DNA of 7,647 nucleotides from CAYHZG01 sp964361105 (lineage in GTDB: Bacteria; Patescibacteriota; Minisyncoccia; 2-02-FULL-40-12), in the NCBI GenBank assembly GCA_964361105.1, contig CAYHZG010000022.1:1-7647 (forward strand). Reading direction: 5' to 3'. Below the pieces are notes generated by a model, which did not search any database, was not told where the DNA came from, and saw only the letters and a program-made list of their open reading frames with translations. The position numbers and the translations under genes are program-made. Below are positions 1 through 5,654 of this stretch, piece after piece. Within the stretch, counting starts at the first letter, position 1. Each line of letters begins with the position of its first letter.

Positions 1-130
1 TTTAACGGCTCGGCTCACGAGGTTCCTCAACAACCATACCCTGCGGGCTTTATTCAGAAATTGGCTATATCTTCGCCAGCCCAAAGCATTAGAAGATTCC
101 GTCTCGTTAGAACTTCGCCGGCGAAGCCCA

Positions 131-165
131 AAGAAAAAAAGGGCCGCACGCGATGTGCGACCCTT
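131..165 (-). terminator. Intrinsic terminator of the 78-residue small gene
   Basis: Read on the minus strand, a 9-bp stem (GGGTCGCAC with GTGCGGCCC, one G-T wobble) closes a 5-nt loop. An A-A/T-T extension flanks the stem, and seven uninterrupted T follow it. This is the classic Rho-independent form. The stem spans plus-strand 141-149 and 155-163, and the T tract is the A run at 134-140. It lies about 60 bases past the stop codon of the small minus-strand gene. It would act only on the minus strand, because the other side has no T run. Confidence 0.88.
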
Positions 166-224
166 GGTAAGAAGTTGGATTCTTGTTCTCCGTCCGGCAA
201 TCAAGCGGGGCAGAATTACTCCAA

Positions 225-461
225 CTACCTACCAATTTCTTTCTCTGTCAACTTCTGTCTTGGTTGGTCAATCCGTCGACGCATCTCCTCGATGTACTCG
301 CCGAATGCTTTCTCCTGAAAGTTGAGAATTTGATGCTTTGCATCTACTTTCTCACCATCGGAGAGCTCGGCGGCCTCGGAGATCTCTTTGAGCATCGTAC
401 CGAGACGCTCAAAAAGCTGTTTCCGGATCGCGCCATAAACGAGCTTATCAAGAACTGCCAT
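225..461 (-). CDS. Small unknown helical protein, 78 aa
   Basis: I do not recognise this family. The product is 78 residues, has no cysteine or tryptophan, is highly charged, and has no signal peptide or membrane segment, so it is probably cytoplasmic. It looks almost entirely alpha-helical, with amphipathic stretches at about residues 5-32 and 37-76 separated by a likely turn (LSDGE, 33-37). The second stretch ends in a basic cluster (MRRR, 60-63). The start is well fixed: ATG lies six bases after AAGGAGG. Gene expression signals are complete, with a consensus promoter upstream and an intrinsic terminator downstream, so it appears to be transcribed alone and strongly. Composition is close to half G+C, and codons such as GAG and CTC are frequent. 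The neighbouring holA is AT-rich and prefers GAA and AAA. This suggests a different origin or strong expression. A helical regulator or adaptor is possible, but no function can be assigned. Confidence 0.8.
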   Translation of the reverse strand: MAVLDKLVYGAIRKQLFERLGTMLKEISEAAELSDGEKVDAKHQILNFQEKAFGEYIEEMRRRIDQPRQKLTEKEIGR

Positions 462-467
462 AGGCAG

Positions 468-474
468 CCTCCTT
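468..474 (-). promoter_or_regulatory. Strong Shine-Dalgarno site of the small gene
   Basis: The minus strand reads AAGGAGG, six bases before the ATG at 461. It fixes the start of the 78-residue gene. It stands out because holA, the glycosyltransferase gene and recG have no comparable site. Confidence 0.85.
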
Positions 475-480
475 GAAATA

Positions 481-494
481 GAATTGGCCTATTC
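481..494. other. Operator-like palindrome in the small gene's leader
   Basis: The plus strand reads GAATTGGCCTATTC, which matches its reverse complement at 12 of 14 positions. It lies about 10-23 bases downstream of the predicted transcription start of the small gene and just before its ribosome binding site. A repressor operator or a short leader hairpin is possible, but palindromes of this length also arise by chance. Confidence 0.25.
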
Positions 495-510
495 CAACTC
501 TAATACTTAA

Positions 511-539
511 ATTATACACCCACCCCACTACTTTGTCAA
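511..539 (-). promoter_or_regulatory. Perfect consensus sigma-70-type promoter
   Basis: On the minus strand, TTGACA (plus 534-539) is followed by exactly 17 bases and then TATAAT (plus 511-516). Both hexamers match the consensus at every position and the spacing is optimal. The transcription start should fall near position 504, giving a leader of about 43 nt before the small gene's ATG at 461. A 14-bp imperfect palindrome (537-550, CAAATGTAAATTTG) overlaps the -35 hexamer and could be an operator. Confidence 0.9.
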
Positions 540-569
540 ATGTAAATTTGGAGTCTCTGTTCTACTATA

Positions 570-868
570 GAAAGCGAGTCGCAAACTATCCGTAAGGATT
601 AGAAAGTGGTTCGGCAGTATTAATTTCTGAACTTTTGCGAGCTGATAGGTTTTTGTAGAAACAAAAACCGGACAAATAACTGAAGTGAGTGATAATTTGC
701 CGGAAACATCTTATACAAATCGCAGGTATTTTGCCGCCCGCGAAAACCGAGATTTTGTCGGCAAATTGAACGAATCTGAAGATTATTTGTTCAGCGATAC
801 GAAAGGCAAAGAGAGAAGAAATTGATACTGCCGAACCACTTTCTTCCTTATGCTTGCGGCGAGCTTTC
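570..868. repeat. Large imperfect inverted repeat with nested hairpins
   Basis: The core arms, 601-620 and 825-844, are perfect 20-bp reverse complements. Pairing continues inward through 628/817 with one wobble, giving a 28-bp stem. It continues outward through 593-598/845-850 after a 2-nt bulge, and weakly through 570-584/854-868 (12 of 15). Inside lie further helices. There is a 9-bp stem with an AGAA tetraloop (648-656/661-669), a CCGG..CAAAT/ATTTG..CCGG stem ending near 704, and a TTTGCCG/CGGCAAA pair. There is also a hairpin with a TGAA loop near 767-791, and an ATCGC/GCGAT pair (about 719/794) that could close the right-hand part. The outer edge reaches the holA start codon. It could be a non-autonomous mobile element, a structured RNA or leader, or the wreck of an insertion. 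I found no convincing target-site duplication and no good promoter. Confidence 0.6.
649..825 (+). pseudogene. Protein-like reading-frame fragment inside the inverted repeat
   Basis: Between a TAG at 646-648 and a TGA at 823-825, this frame encodes about 58 charged, protein-like residues, including stretches such as YFAARENRDFVGKL and YLFSDTKGKERRN. There is no ATG. The only possible starts are a GTG at 685 and a TTG at 697, neither with a ribosome binding site. A neighbouring frame (596-656) reads toward it and would join after a one-base shift in the T run at 650-654. That would suit a decayed or frameshifted gene whose C-terminus survives. I do not recognise the family. The same bases also form several hairpins, so the protein-like appearance may be accidental. 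Confidence 0.3.
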
Positions 869-869
869 C

Positions 870-1817
870 ATGATCATCTTTCTTTACGGCCAAAACTCTT
901 ACAGCTTAATTCAGTACGTCAATCAGCTGATTGACCGCTATCGAAAAAAGTACCCGGACAGTTTTAACCTGCACCGCTTTGACTTGGAAGAAGATAACCC
1001 GGTGGAAATTGAAAACACAATCAAAGGCACCTCCTTTTTTAGTCAGGTCAAATTCATAGTCGCTAAAAACCCTTTTGTCAAAGACCAGCTCCTTGAAAAA
1101 ACAATAAAAGAAAATAATATTGCCGAAGAAAAAGACATGGTTCTTCTCCTTTATCAAAGCGGGTCAGGTGAAGAACTAAAAAAGAAAAACCAGAAATTTT
1201 TTGAATTTTTGAAAAAAGAAGGACAACTTAAAGAATTCAAACAGCCCACAAACCAAGCAATAAATAAATTCGCCTCAAACTACCTTGCCAAGAGCAAAAT
1301 CTCAATCCCTAAAAACATATTAACCAAACTAACCAAAGAAACGGGCCCTGATTTTTGGCGGCTCCAAAATGAGCTTGATAAGGTAACTTATTTTGCCAAA
1401 GCTGAAGGCAAAAAAAGTATTACCGAAGAAAATCTATTGAAATTAGTCAATTTTAAACTTGATTACAATATTTTTAATGTTATTGAAGCCGCTTTTTCAA
1501 ACCAGGCCAAGGCCTTAACCCTTTTTGACGACTATTTTGCTTCGGGCGGCGATCCTCTTTATCTTCTCTCAATGATTGTCTTTCAACTAAAAAATATGCT
1601 AATAGTTCGGGAGCTGATTGATAAAAAATACCAATACGCCCAGATTCTTAAAAAAACCGGAATGCATCCTTTTTTCTTCAAGAAAAATTATGAAGCGGCC
1701 CAAAAATACAGCCTGGAAGACCTGAAAAAAATCTTCCAAAAAGCGGTCAATTTTGAAATTGCTCTTAAAACCGGCCAAGCCGAAGCGGAAAATATTTTCT
1801 TCAAAATTTTTATTTAA
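870..1817 (+). CDS. holA: DNA polymerase III subunit delta
   Basis: The product is the delta subunit of the clamp loader. In this family delta opens the beta sliding clamp so it can be loaded on DNA beside the gamma/tau and delta-prime subunits. The 315-residue length is close to the family norm. Family features seen are the start MIIFLYG (an initial beta strand), VLLLY at 91-95, DFWRLQNELDKV at 161-172 and the C-terminal helical collar segment with DPLYLLSMIVFQL at 228-240. The true Walker A motif is absent, as expected for delta. I chose the ATG at 870 because MIIFLYG is the usual beginning. An upstream in-frame TTG at 822 would add 16 residues encoded by the arm of the inverted repeat. No Shine-Dalgarno site precedes 870. 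The stop shares a base with the next gene's start, so the two are probably co-transcribed and translationally coupled. Confidence 0.9.
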   Translation: MIIFLYGQNSYSLIQYVNQLIDRYRKKYPDSFNLHRFDLEEDNPVEIENTIKGTSFFSQVKFIVAKNPFVKDQLLEKTIKENNIAEEKDMVLLLYQSGSGEELKKKNQKFFEFLKKEGQLKEFKQPTNQAINKFASNYLAKSKISIPKNILTKLTKETGPDFWRLQNELDKVTYFAKAEGKKSITEENLLKLVNFKLDYNIFNVIEAAFSNQAKALTLFDDYFASGGDPLYLLSMIVFQLKNMLIVRELIDKKYQYAQILKKTGMHPFFFKKNYEAAQKYSLEDLKKIFQKAVNFEIALKTGQAEAENIFFKIFI

Positions 1818-3433
1818 TGGATTATTTAAAAATCGGCAAAGCAAATGAAATAGAAAACAAAAAAGACCGAATAATTTATCGGTCTTTTGAAATTTTGCCT
1901 GGACTCTTATCTTGGTCAAGCATCGGAGTACTTACTTTGCTTTCTTTTACTAACCCCTTTTTTGTGGCGGCTTTCATAATCGCTTTTGACCTTTACTGGA
2001 TTATCAGAACCACCTATTTTTACTCCCATCTTGCGGCGGCCTTTTCAATAATGAAAAGGGTCAAAAAAATTAATTGGCTTGAAAAGCTAAAATCGGAAAA
2101 CCCGAGCACTCAAAATAATTTGAGTGCTCGGCCGAGCTCTCAACAAGTTGAGAGCTCGGGTTTAAATTGGGAAGAGATTTATCACTTAGTTGTCCTACCG
2201 TTTTACAAAGAAGGAAAAGAAGTGATAAGGCCCTCTATTGAAGCCCTTATTAACTCCGGTTACCCGGTAAAGGAAAAAATGATTGTCGTTTTGGCGAGTG
2301 AAGAAAGAGTTGGCCAAGAAGCTCAAAAAATCGCCGAAGAAGTAAAAAGCGAGTATGAAAGTAATTTTTTTAAATTTTTGACAACGGTCCACCCAAAAGA
2401 CATAGCCGGTGAGCTGGCTGGAAAGGGTTCAAATACGGCCTGGGCTGGAAAGAAAGCTAAAGAACTGATCGACCAACTCAATATCTCTTACGAAAATGTT
2501 ATTGTTTCTTCTTTTGACATTGATACGGTTGTCCCGCCAGCTTATTTTAGCCGCCTAACCTATGTTTATTTGACCACCGAAGACCGTCTTCACTCCTCTT
2601 ATCAGCCGGTACCGCTTTATTTTAATAACATCTGGGGAGCAACCTTCCTTTCCCGAATCGCTGCTTTCTCTACAACTTTTTGGGCTCTTCTTAACCAAGA
2701 ACGGCCAAACCGGCTTAAAACATTTTCCAGTCACTCAATGCCATTTAAGGCCTTAGTTGATATTGATTTCTGGATGACCGACATCGTTACCGAAGACAAT
2801 ATTATTTTTTTTCAATGCTTCTTAAGATACGACGGCAACTACCGGGTCATCCCTCTTTACTTTCCGGTCTATATGGACGCCAATGTTGGCAAAAATTTTA
2901 GAGAAACGGCCGCTAATGTTTATAGACAGCATCGGCGCTGGGGCTGGGGCGTGGAAACAATTCCTTATATGCTTTACGGATTTTTAAAAAATAAAAAAAT
3001 ACCTTTTGGCAAAAAAATAACCTACGGTTTTGATTACGTTGAAGGTTTTTGGTCCTGGGCAACAAATTCTTTTATCATCGCTTTATTTGGGTGGCTGCCC
3101 GGCTTTGTTGGCGGAGTAGAATTCAAAAACAGCATTTTAGCCCTGAATTTGCCGGGTATTACCGGCTGGCTCGGAAATATTGCCCTAATTTTTCTGATTT
3201 TCTCGGCTTTCTTTTCAATAAATCTTCTCCTTCTCAAAACAGAAGATTTTAAAAACCACAAAAAGAAGCAATTCGCCTGGCTGGCTCTTCAGTGGCTTTT
3301 CACTCCTTTCATAATGATTGCTTTGGTGGCTCTTCCGGCTCTTGATGCCCAAACCCGATTGATGTTAGGAAGATATATGGGATTCTGGGTCACCCCGAAG
3401 TATCGGAAAGCTACTCAAAATGAATCCCGTTAG
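1817..3433 (+). CDS. Membrane-bound family 2 glycosyltransferase
   Basis: This is a processive-type inverting glycosyltransferase of the GT2/cellulose synthase-like group, expected to move a sugar from a nucleotide donor on the cytoplasmic face during envelope polysaccharide synthesis. Two hydrophobic segments come first (about 28-45 and 48-66), then a cytoplasmic catalytic domain (about 122-380). That domain has the LVVLPFYKEG strand (124-133), a DID metal/UDP motif (234-236), a TED catalytic-base motif (325-327) and a QHRRW motif (371-375). C-terminal membrane segments lie at about 412-433, 447-473 and 485-508. The ATG overlaps the holA stop by one base. A 20-residue Ser/Gln/Asn-rich linker (about 96-115) is encoded by a double palindrome that looks like an in-frame insertion. 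The stop codon lies inside a downstream hairpin. Sugar donor and product cannot be told from sequence. The family call is firm, and a specific name such as a cellulose or PNAG synthase is not justified. Confidence 0.87.
   Translation: MDYLKIGKANEIENKKDRIIYRSFEILPGLLSWSSIGVLTLLSFTNPFFVAAFIIAFDLYWIIRTTYFYSHLAAAFSIMKRVKKINWLEKLKSENPSTQNNLSARPSSQQVESSGLNWEEIYHLVVLPFYKEGKEVIRPSIEALINSGYPVKEKMIVVLASEERVGQEAQKIAEEVKSEYESNFFKFLTTVHPKDIAGELAGKGSNTAWAGKKAKELIDQLNISYENVIVSSFDIDTVVPPAYFSRLTYVYLTTEDRLHSSYQPVPLYFNNIWGATFLSRIAAFSTTFWALLNQERPNRLKTFSSHSMPFKALVDIDFWMTDIVTEDNIIFFQCFLRYDGNYRVIPLYFPVYMDANVGKNFRETAANVYRQHRRWGWGVETIPYMLYGFLKNKKIPFGKKITYGFDYVEGFWSWATNSFIIALFGWLPGFVGGVEFKNSILALNLPGITGWLGNIALIFLIFSAFFSINLLLLKTEDFKNHKKKQFAWLALQWLFTPFIMIALVALPALDAQTRLMLGRYMGFWVTPKYRKATQNESR
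2101..2160. repeat. In-frame 60-bp double palindrome in the glycosyltransferase gene
   Basis: Two adjacent hairpins, each with a perfect 13-bp stem, fill this stretch. The first is CCGAGCACTCAAA (2102-2114) with TTTGAGTGCTCGG (2119-2131), around a 4-nt loop. The second is CCGAGCTCTCAAC (2132-2144) with GTTGAGAGCTCGG (2147-2159), around a 2-nt loop. The stems are related in sequence, and the outer ends (CCCGAGC, GCTCGGG) are also complementary. The length is 20 codons. Deleting it leaves the frame intact and joins KSEN directly to LNWEE, just before the catalytic domain. This suggests insertion of a small palindromic element into a tolerant linker. Confidence 0.75.
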
Positions 3434-3475
3434 AGGCCGCGAGGGCTCGCAGCGTGCCTCTGCCTCTAACGGGAT
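3424..3475. repeat. 14-bp-stem hairpin between convergent genes
   Basis: ATCCCGTTAGAGGC (3424-3437) pairs perfectly with GCCTCTAACGGGAT (3462-3475). The 24-nt loop contains a small GCGAG/CTCGC stem. The hairpin includes the glycosyltransferase stop codon (3431-3433) and ends 8 bases before the recG stop. It may end transcription from both convergent genes, but neither side has a proper T run, so it is not a standard intrinsic terminator. A palindromic repeat element is an equally good reading. Confidence 0.55.
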
Positions 3476-3483
3476 GAATCTGT

Positions 3484-5562
3484 CTACTCGAAATGTATAT
3501 CTCGATTAAATTCCTCGAGCTTCTTTGAAACTAAAGGATAGCTACTGAGATTTTTTAAAATAAATTTTGCTTCTATTCGAGCTTTTTTAATTAAATCCAT
3601 ATCAGCCAAAGAAGCCATGGCCAAGTCAGGGATACCCGATTGCTTGGTCCCGGTAAATTCGCCAGGACCGCGGATTTTTAAATCCATCTCGGCAAGTTTA
3701 AAGCCATCATTAGTTTTTAAAAGGGCTTGAAGGCGCCTCGTGGTGCCAACCAGCGGCGATTCAATAAAAAGCAAGCAATAACTTTTATACTCGCCTCGGC
3801 CGACCCGGCCACGGAATTGATGCAATTGAGCCAAGCCAAATTTTTCTGCGCCTTCAATCATCATAATCGTGGCATTAGGCACATCCACGCCCACCTCAAT
3901 TACTGAAGTAGAAACTAAAATATCTGACTCCTTATTTTTGAATTTTCCCATTATCTCCTCTTTTTCTTTTGACTTCATTTTCCCGTGAAGCATTGCCACC
4001 CTTAAATCTTGAAAAACTTCTTTAGATAACTTTTCATACTCGGCTTTGACGGCCTTGACTTCGTACTTTAAATAATCCTTTAAGGAGAGCTGCCTCTCTT
4101 TACTTCTAACTTCTACTCTCACTTCTGGAGTTTCTATCCTAGGACAAATTACAAAAACTTGTCGTCCTTCTTTGACTTGCTTCCGAATAAATTCATATGC
4201 CTCCTTTCTTTTCTCCGGCGGAATAAGTTTTGTTTCTATCGGGGTTCGGCCTTTAGGCATTTCGTTTAAAACAGAGATATCTAAATCGCCATAAATTGTT
4301 AAAGCCAACGTTCTAGGAATAGGCGTGGCGGTCATACTCAAAAGATGCGGAACAAGGGGACTATTTTGATTTTTTAAAAGCATGGCCCGCTGTTCAACGC
4401 CAAAGCGATGCTGTTCATCAACTATAACTAAAGCTAAATTTTTAAAACTTACATTCTCTTGAATTAAACTGTGGGTGCCAATGACAATATCGGCGGAAAT
4501 TCCCTCTCCTTTTGTTCCTGATGAAGTCAAAAGCCCGATTTTAACATTGAAATCTTTTAAAATTTTTGAAAAGGTCTGAAAGTGCTGATTAGCCAGAACT
4601 TCAGTCGGCACCATTACTGCTACTTGATAGCCCGCTTTAGCGACCTCCAAAGCCGCGGCCGCGGCTATGACTGTTTTCCCCGAACCGACATCGCCGTTCA
4701 AAAGCCGATTCATTGGATAGGACTTTTCTAAATCTTTTAGTATCTCCCACAAGGCAATTCTTTGAGCGCCGGTTAATTCATAGGGTAAAGACAAAACAAA
4801 ATTCTTGGTTATTTCCTGATTAAATTTTATTGGTCTGACTTCCTGCTGTTGGATTTTTCTTCTTTCACTTAAGGCCTTTAACTGAAGCAAAAAAAGCTCA
4901 TCAAAAGCAAAACGTTTTCTAGCACTTTCGGCTTTATCTAAAGCCGATGGAAAATGAATTTCATTTAAAGCCGTTTTCACATCATAGAGTTTCTGCCTTT
5001 CCAGAATTTCTTTCGTTAAAAATTCAGGCGCTTGTCCAGAAAACTTTAAAAGGGGTTTTATTAGATAACGAAGATACCTTGAGGTGAGGCCTTCAGTTTC
5101 GGGATAAATAGGGATTAGGCCGGCCGTGTGTTTTAATGCTGGGCTCTGTTTTTGTTCCTTTACCATTTCATAAGCCGGATTCTGCAAATAGATGCCGTAT
5201 TTATCCAACTTCACTTTTCCGGAAACACTGATTAATTTTCCGGGCTTTATAGTACTGACCAAAAATGGCTGATTATACCAAACTGCCTTTACGCTTCCAG
5301 TCTCATCTTCTATCGAGGCCGTGGTCAAAACCATTCTTCTCGGGAAAATTCTTTTGTTTTCTACGCTCGCCACTTTCCCAATCAAAGAAATTTTCTCATT
5401 CGGTTTTATGTCTTCTACTTTTCCGCTCTCGCGCCAATCCTCGTAGCGCTGAGGAAAATGCCAGAGTAGGTCCTTAACTATCTTGATGCCGAGTTTTTTA
5501 AGTTTTGGCTGATAAGCCTTGCCGACATATTTCAGGTTTTCAATTGGAGTATCTAAATTCAT
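3484..5562 (-). CDS. recG: ATP-dependent DNA helicase RecG
   Basis: RecG is a superfamily 2 translocase that remodels stalled replication forks and branched recombination intermediates. The 692 residues match the family length. In order, there is an N-terminal helical/HhH-like part (TPIENLKYVGK, 5-15) and an OB-fold wedge domain (about 57-132). The helicase core has Walker A GDVGSGKT (290-297), the DEQH box (382-385), SMTATP (409-414), SVIEVGVDVP (553-562) and QFRGRVGRG (582-590). The C-terminal TRG region has LKIRGPGEFTGTKQSG (628-643). I chose the ATG at 5562 because NLDTPIENLKYVG resembles the usual beginning; a GTG seven codons earlier (5583) is the alternative. No Shine-Dalgarno site is visible. 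A terminator lies just upstream, so it should have its own promoter in the roughly 40 bases between, but I see no good match there. An apparent insertion at 478-500 contains short repeats. Confidence 0.95.
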   Translation of the reverse strand: MNLDTPIENLKYVGKAYQPKLKKLGIKIVKDLLWHFPQRYEDWRESGKVEDIKPNEKISLIGKVASVENKRIFPRRMVLTTASIEDETGSVKAVWYNQPFLVSTIKPGKLISVSGKVKLDKYGIYLQNPAYEMVKEQKQSPALKHTAGLIPIYPETEGLTSRYLRYLIKPLLKFSGQAPEFLTKEILERQKLYDVKTALNEIHFPSALDKAESARKRFAFDELFLLQLKALSERRKIQQQEVRPIKFNQEITKNFVLSLPYELTGAQRIALWEILKDLEKSYPMNRLLNGDVGSGKTVIAAAAALEVAKAGYQVAVMVPTEVLANQHFQTFSKILKDFNVKIGLLTSSGTKGEGISADIVIGTHSLIQENVSFKNLALVIVDEQHRFGVEQRAMLLKNQNSPLVPHLLSMTATPIPRTLALTIYGDLDISVLNEMPKGRTPIETKLIPPEKRKEAYEFIRKQVKEGRQVFVICPRIETPEVRVEVRSKERQLSLKDYLKYEVKAVKAEYEKLSKEVFQDLRVAMLHGKMKSKEKEEIMGKFKNKESDILVSTSVIEVGVDVPNATIMMIEGAEKFGLAQLHQFRGRVGRGEYKSYCLLFIESPLVGTTRRLQALLKTNDGFKLAEMDLKIRGPGEFTGTKQSGIPDLAMASLADMDLIKKARIEAKFILKNLSSYPLVSKKLEEFNRDIHFE
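4063..4131 (-). repeat. Repeat-bearing apparent insertion within recG
   Basis: This segment encodes RecG residues 478-500, between the VICPRIE strand and the AVKAEYEKL helix, where the family usually has a short loop. It contains three AGAAGT copies on the coding strand (plus 4102-4107, 4109-4114 and 4121-4126), which give the peptide repeat EVRVEVRS. A short GGAGAG/CTCTCT inverted repeat lies beside them. It looks like a small in-frame insertion in a surface loop. The family comparison is from memory, not an alignment. Confidence 0.4.
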
Positions 5563-5600
5563 ATAATAACTTTTGTTTAACACAAAGAAATATCTAAATC

Positions 5601-5630
5601 AAAAAAGCTTCAACCCTTAACGGTCAAAGC
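5601..5630 (-). terminator. Intrinsic terminator between the exported-protein gene and recG
   Basis: On the minus strand, GCTTTGACC (plus 5622-5630) pairs with GGTTGAAGC (plus 5607-5615), including two G-T wobbles, around a 6-nt loop. Six T follow (the A run at 5601-5606). It starts 25 bases after the stop codon of the preceding gene and separates it from recG. The other strand also has a T run after the stem (5633-5637), offset by two bases, so weak bidirectional action is possible. Confidence 0.72.
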
Positions 5631-5654
5631 GCTTTTTCAAAATAATACTGAGAC

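Noticed and set aside
1..130. Open frames on both strands at the left edge, a CTTCGCC/GGCGAAG palindrome (113-126) and a partial direct repeat (71-86 and 113-133).
   Set aside because: Several frames are open at once with no start, ribosome binding site or recognised motif. I also compared the edge with RNase P RNA and tmRNA from memory and found no convincing match. No gene can be supported.
61..318. Plus-strand 85-codon open frame.
   Set aside because: It runs through the minus-strand terminator and the well-supported 78-residue gene, has no ribosome binding site and has an unnatural Ser/Arg-rich composition.
822..869. Upstream TTG start for holA.
   Set aside because: The extra 16 residues are encoded by the arm of the inverted repeat, and MIIFLYG from 870 is the usual family start.
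4651..4666. Perfect 16-bp GC-rich palindrome in recG.
   Set aside because: It encodes an alanine run just after the Walker A motif, so alanine GCN codons explain it.
5563..5600. Possible promoter for recG.
   Set aside because: Only weak partial matches to -35 and -10 hexamers were found with acceptable spacing, so none is listed.
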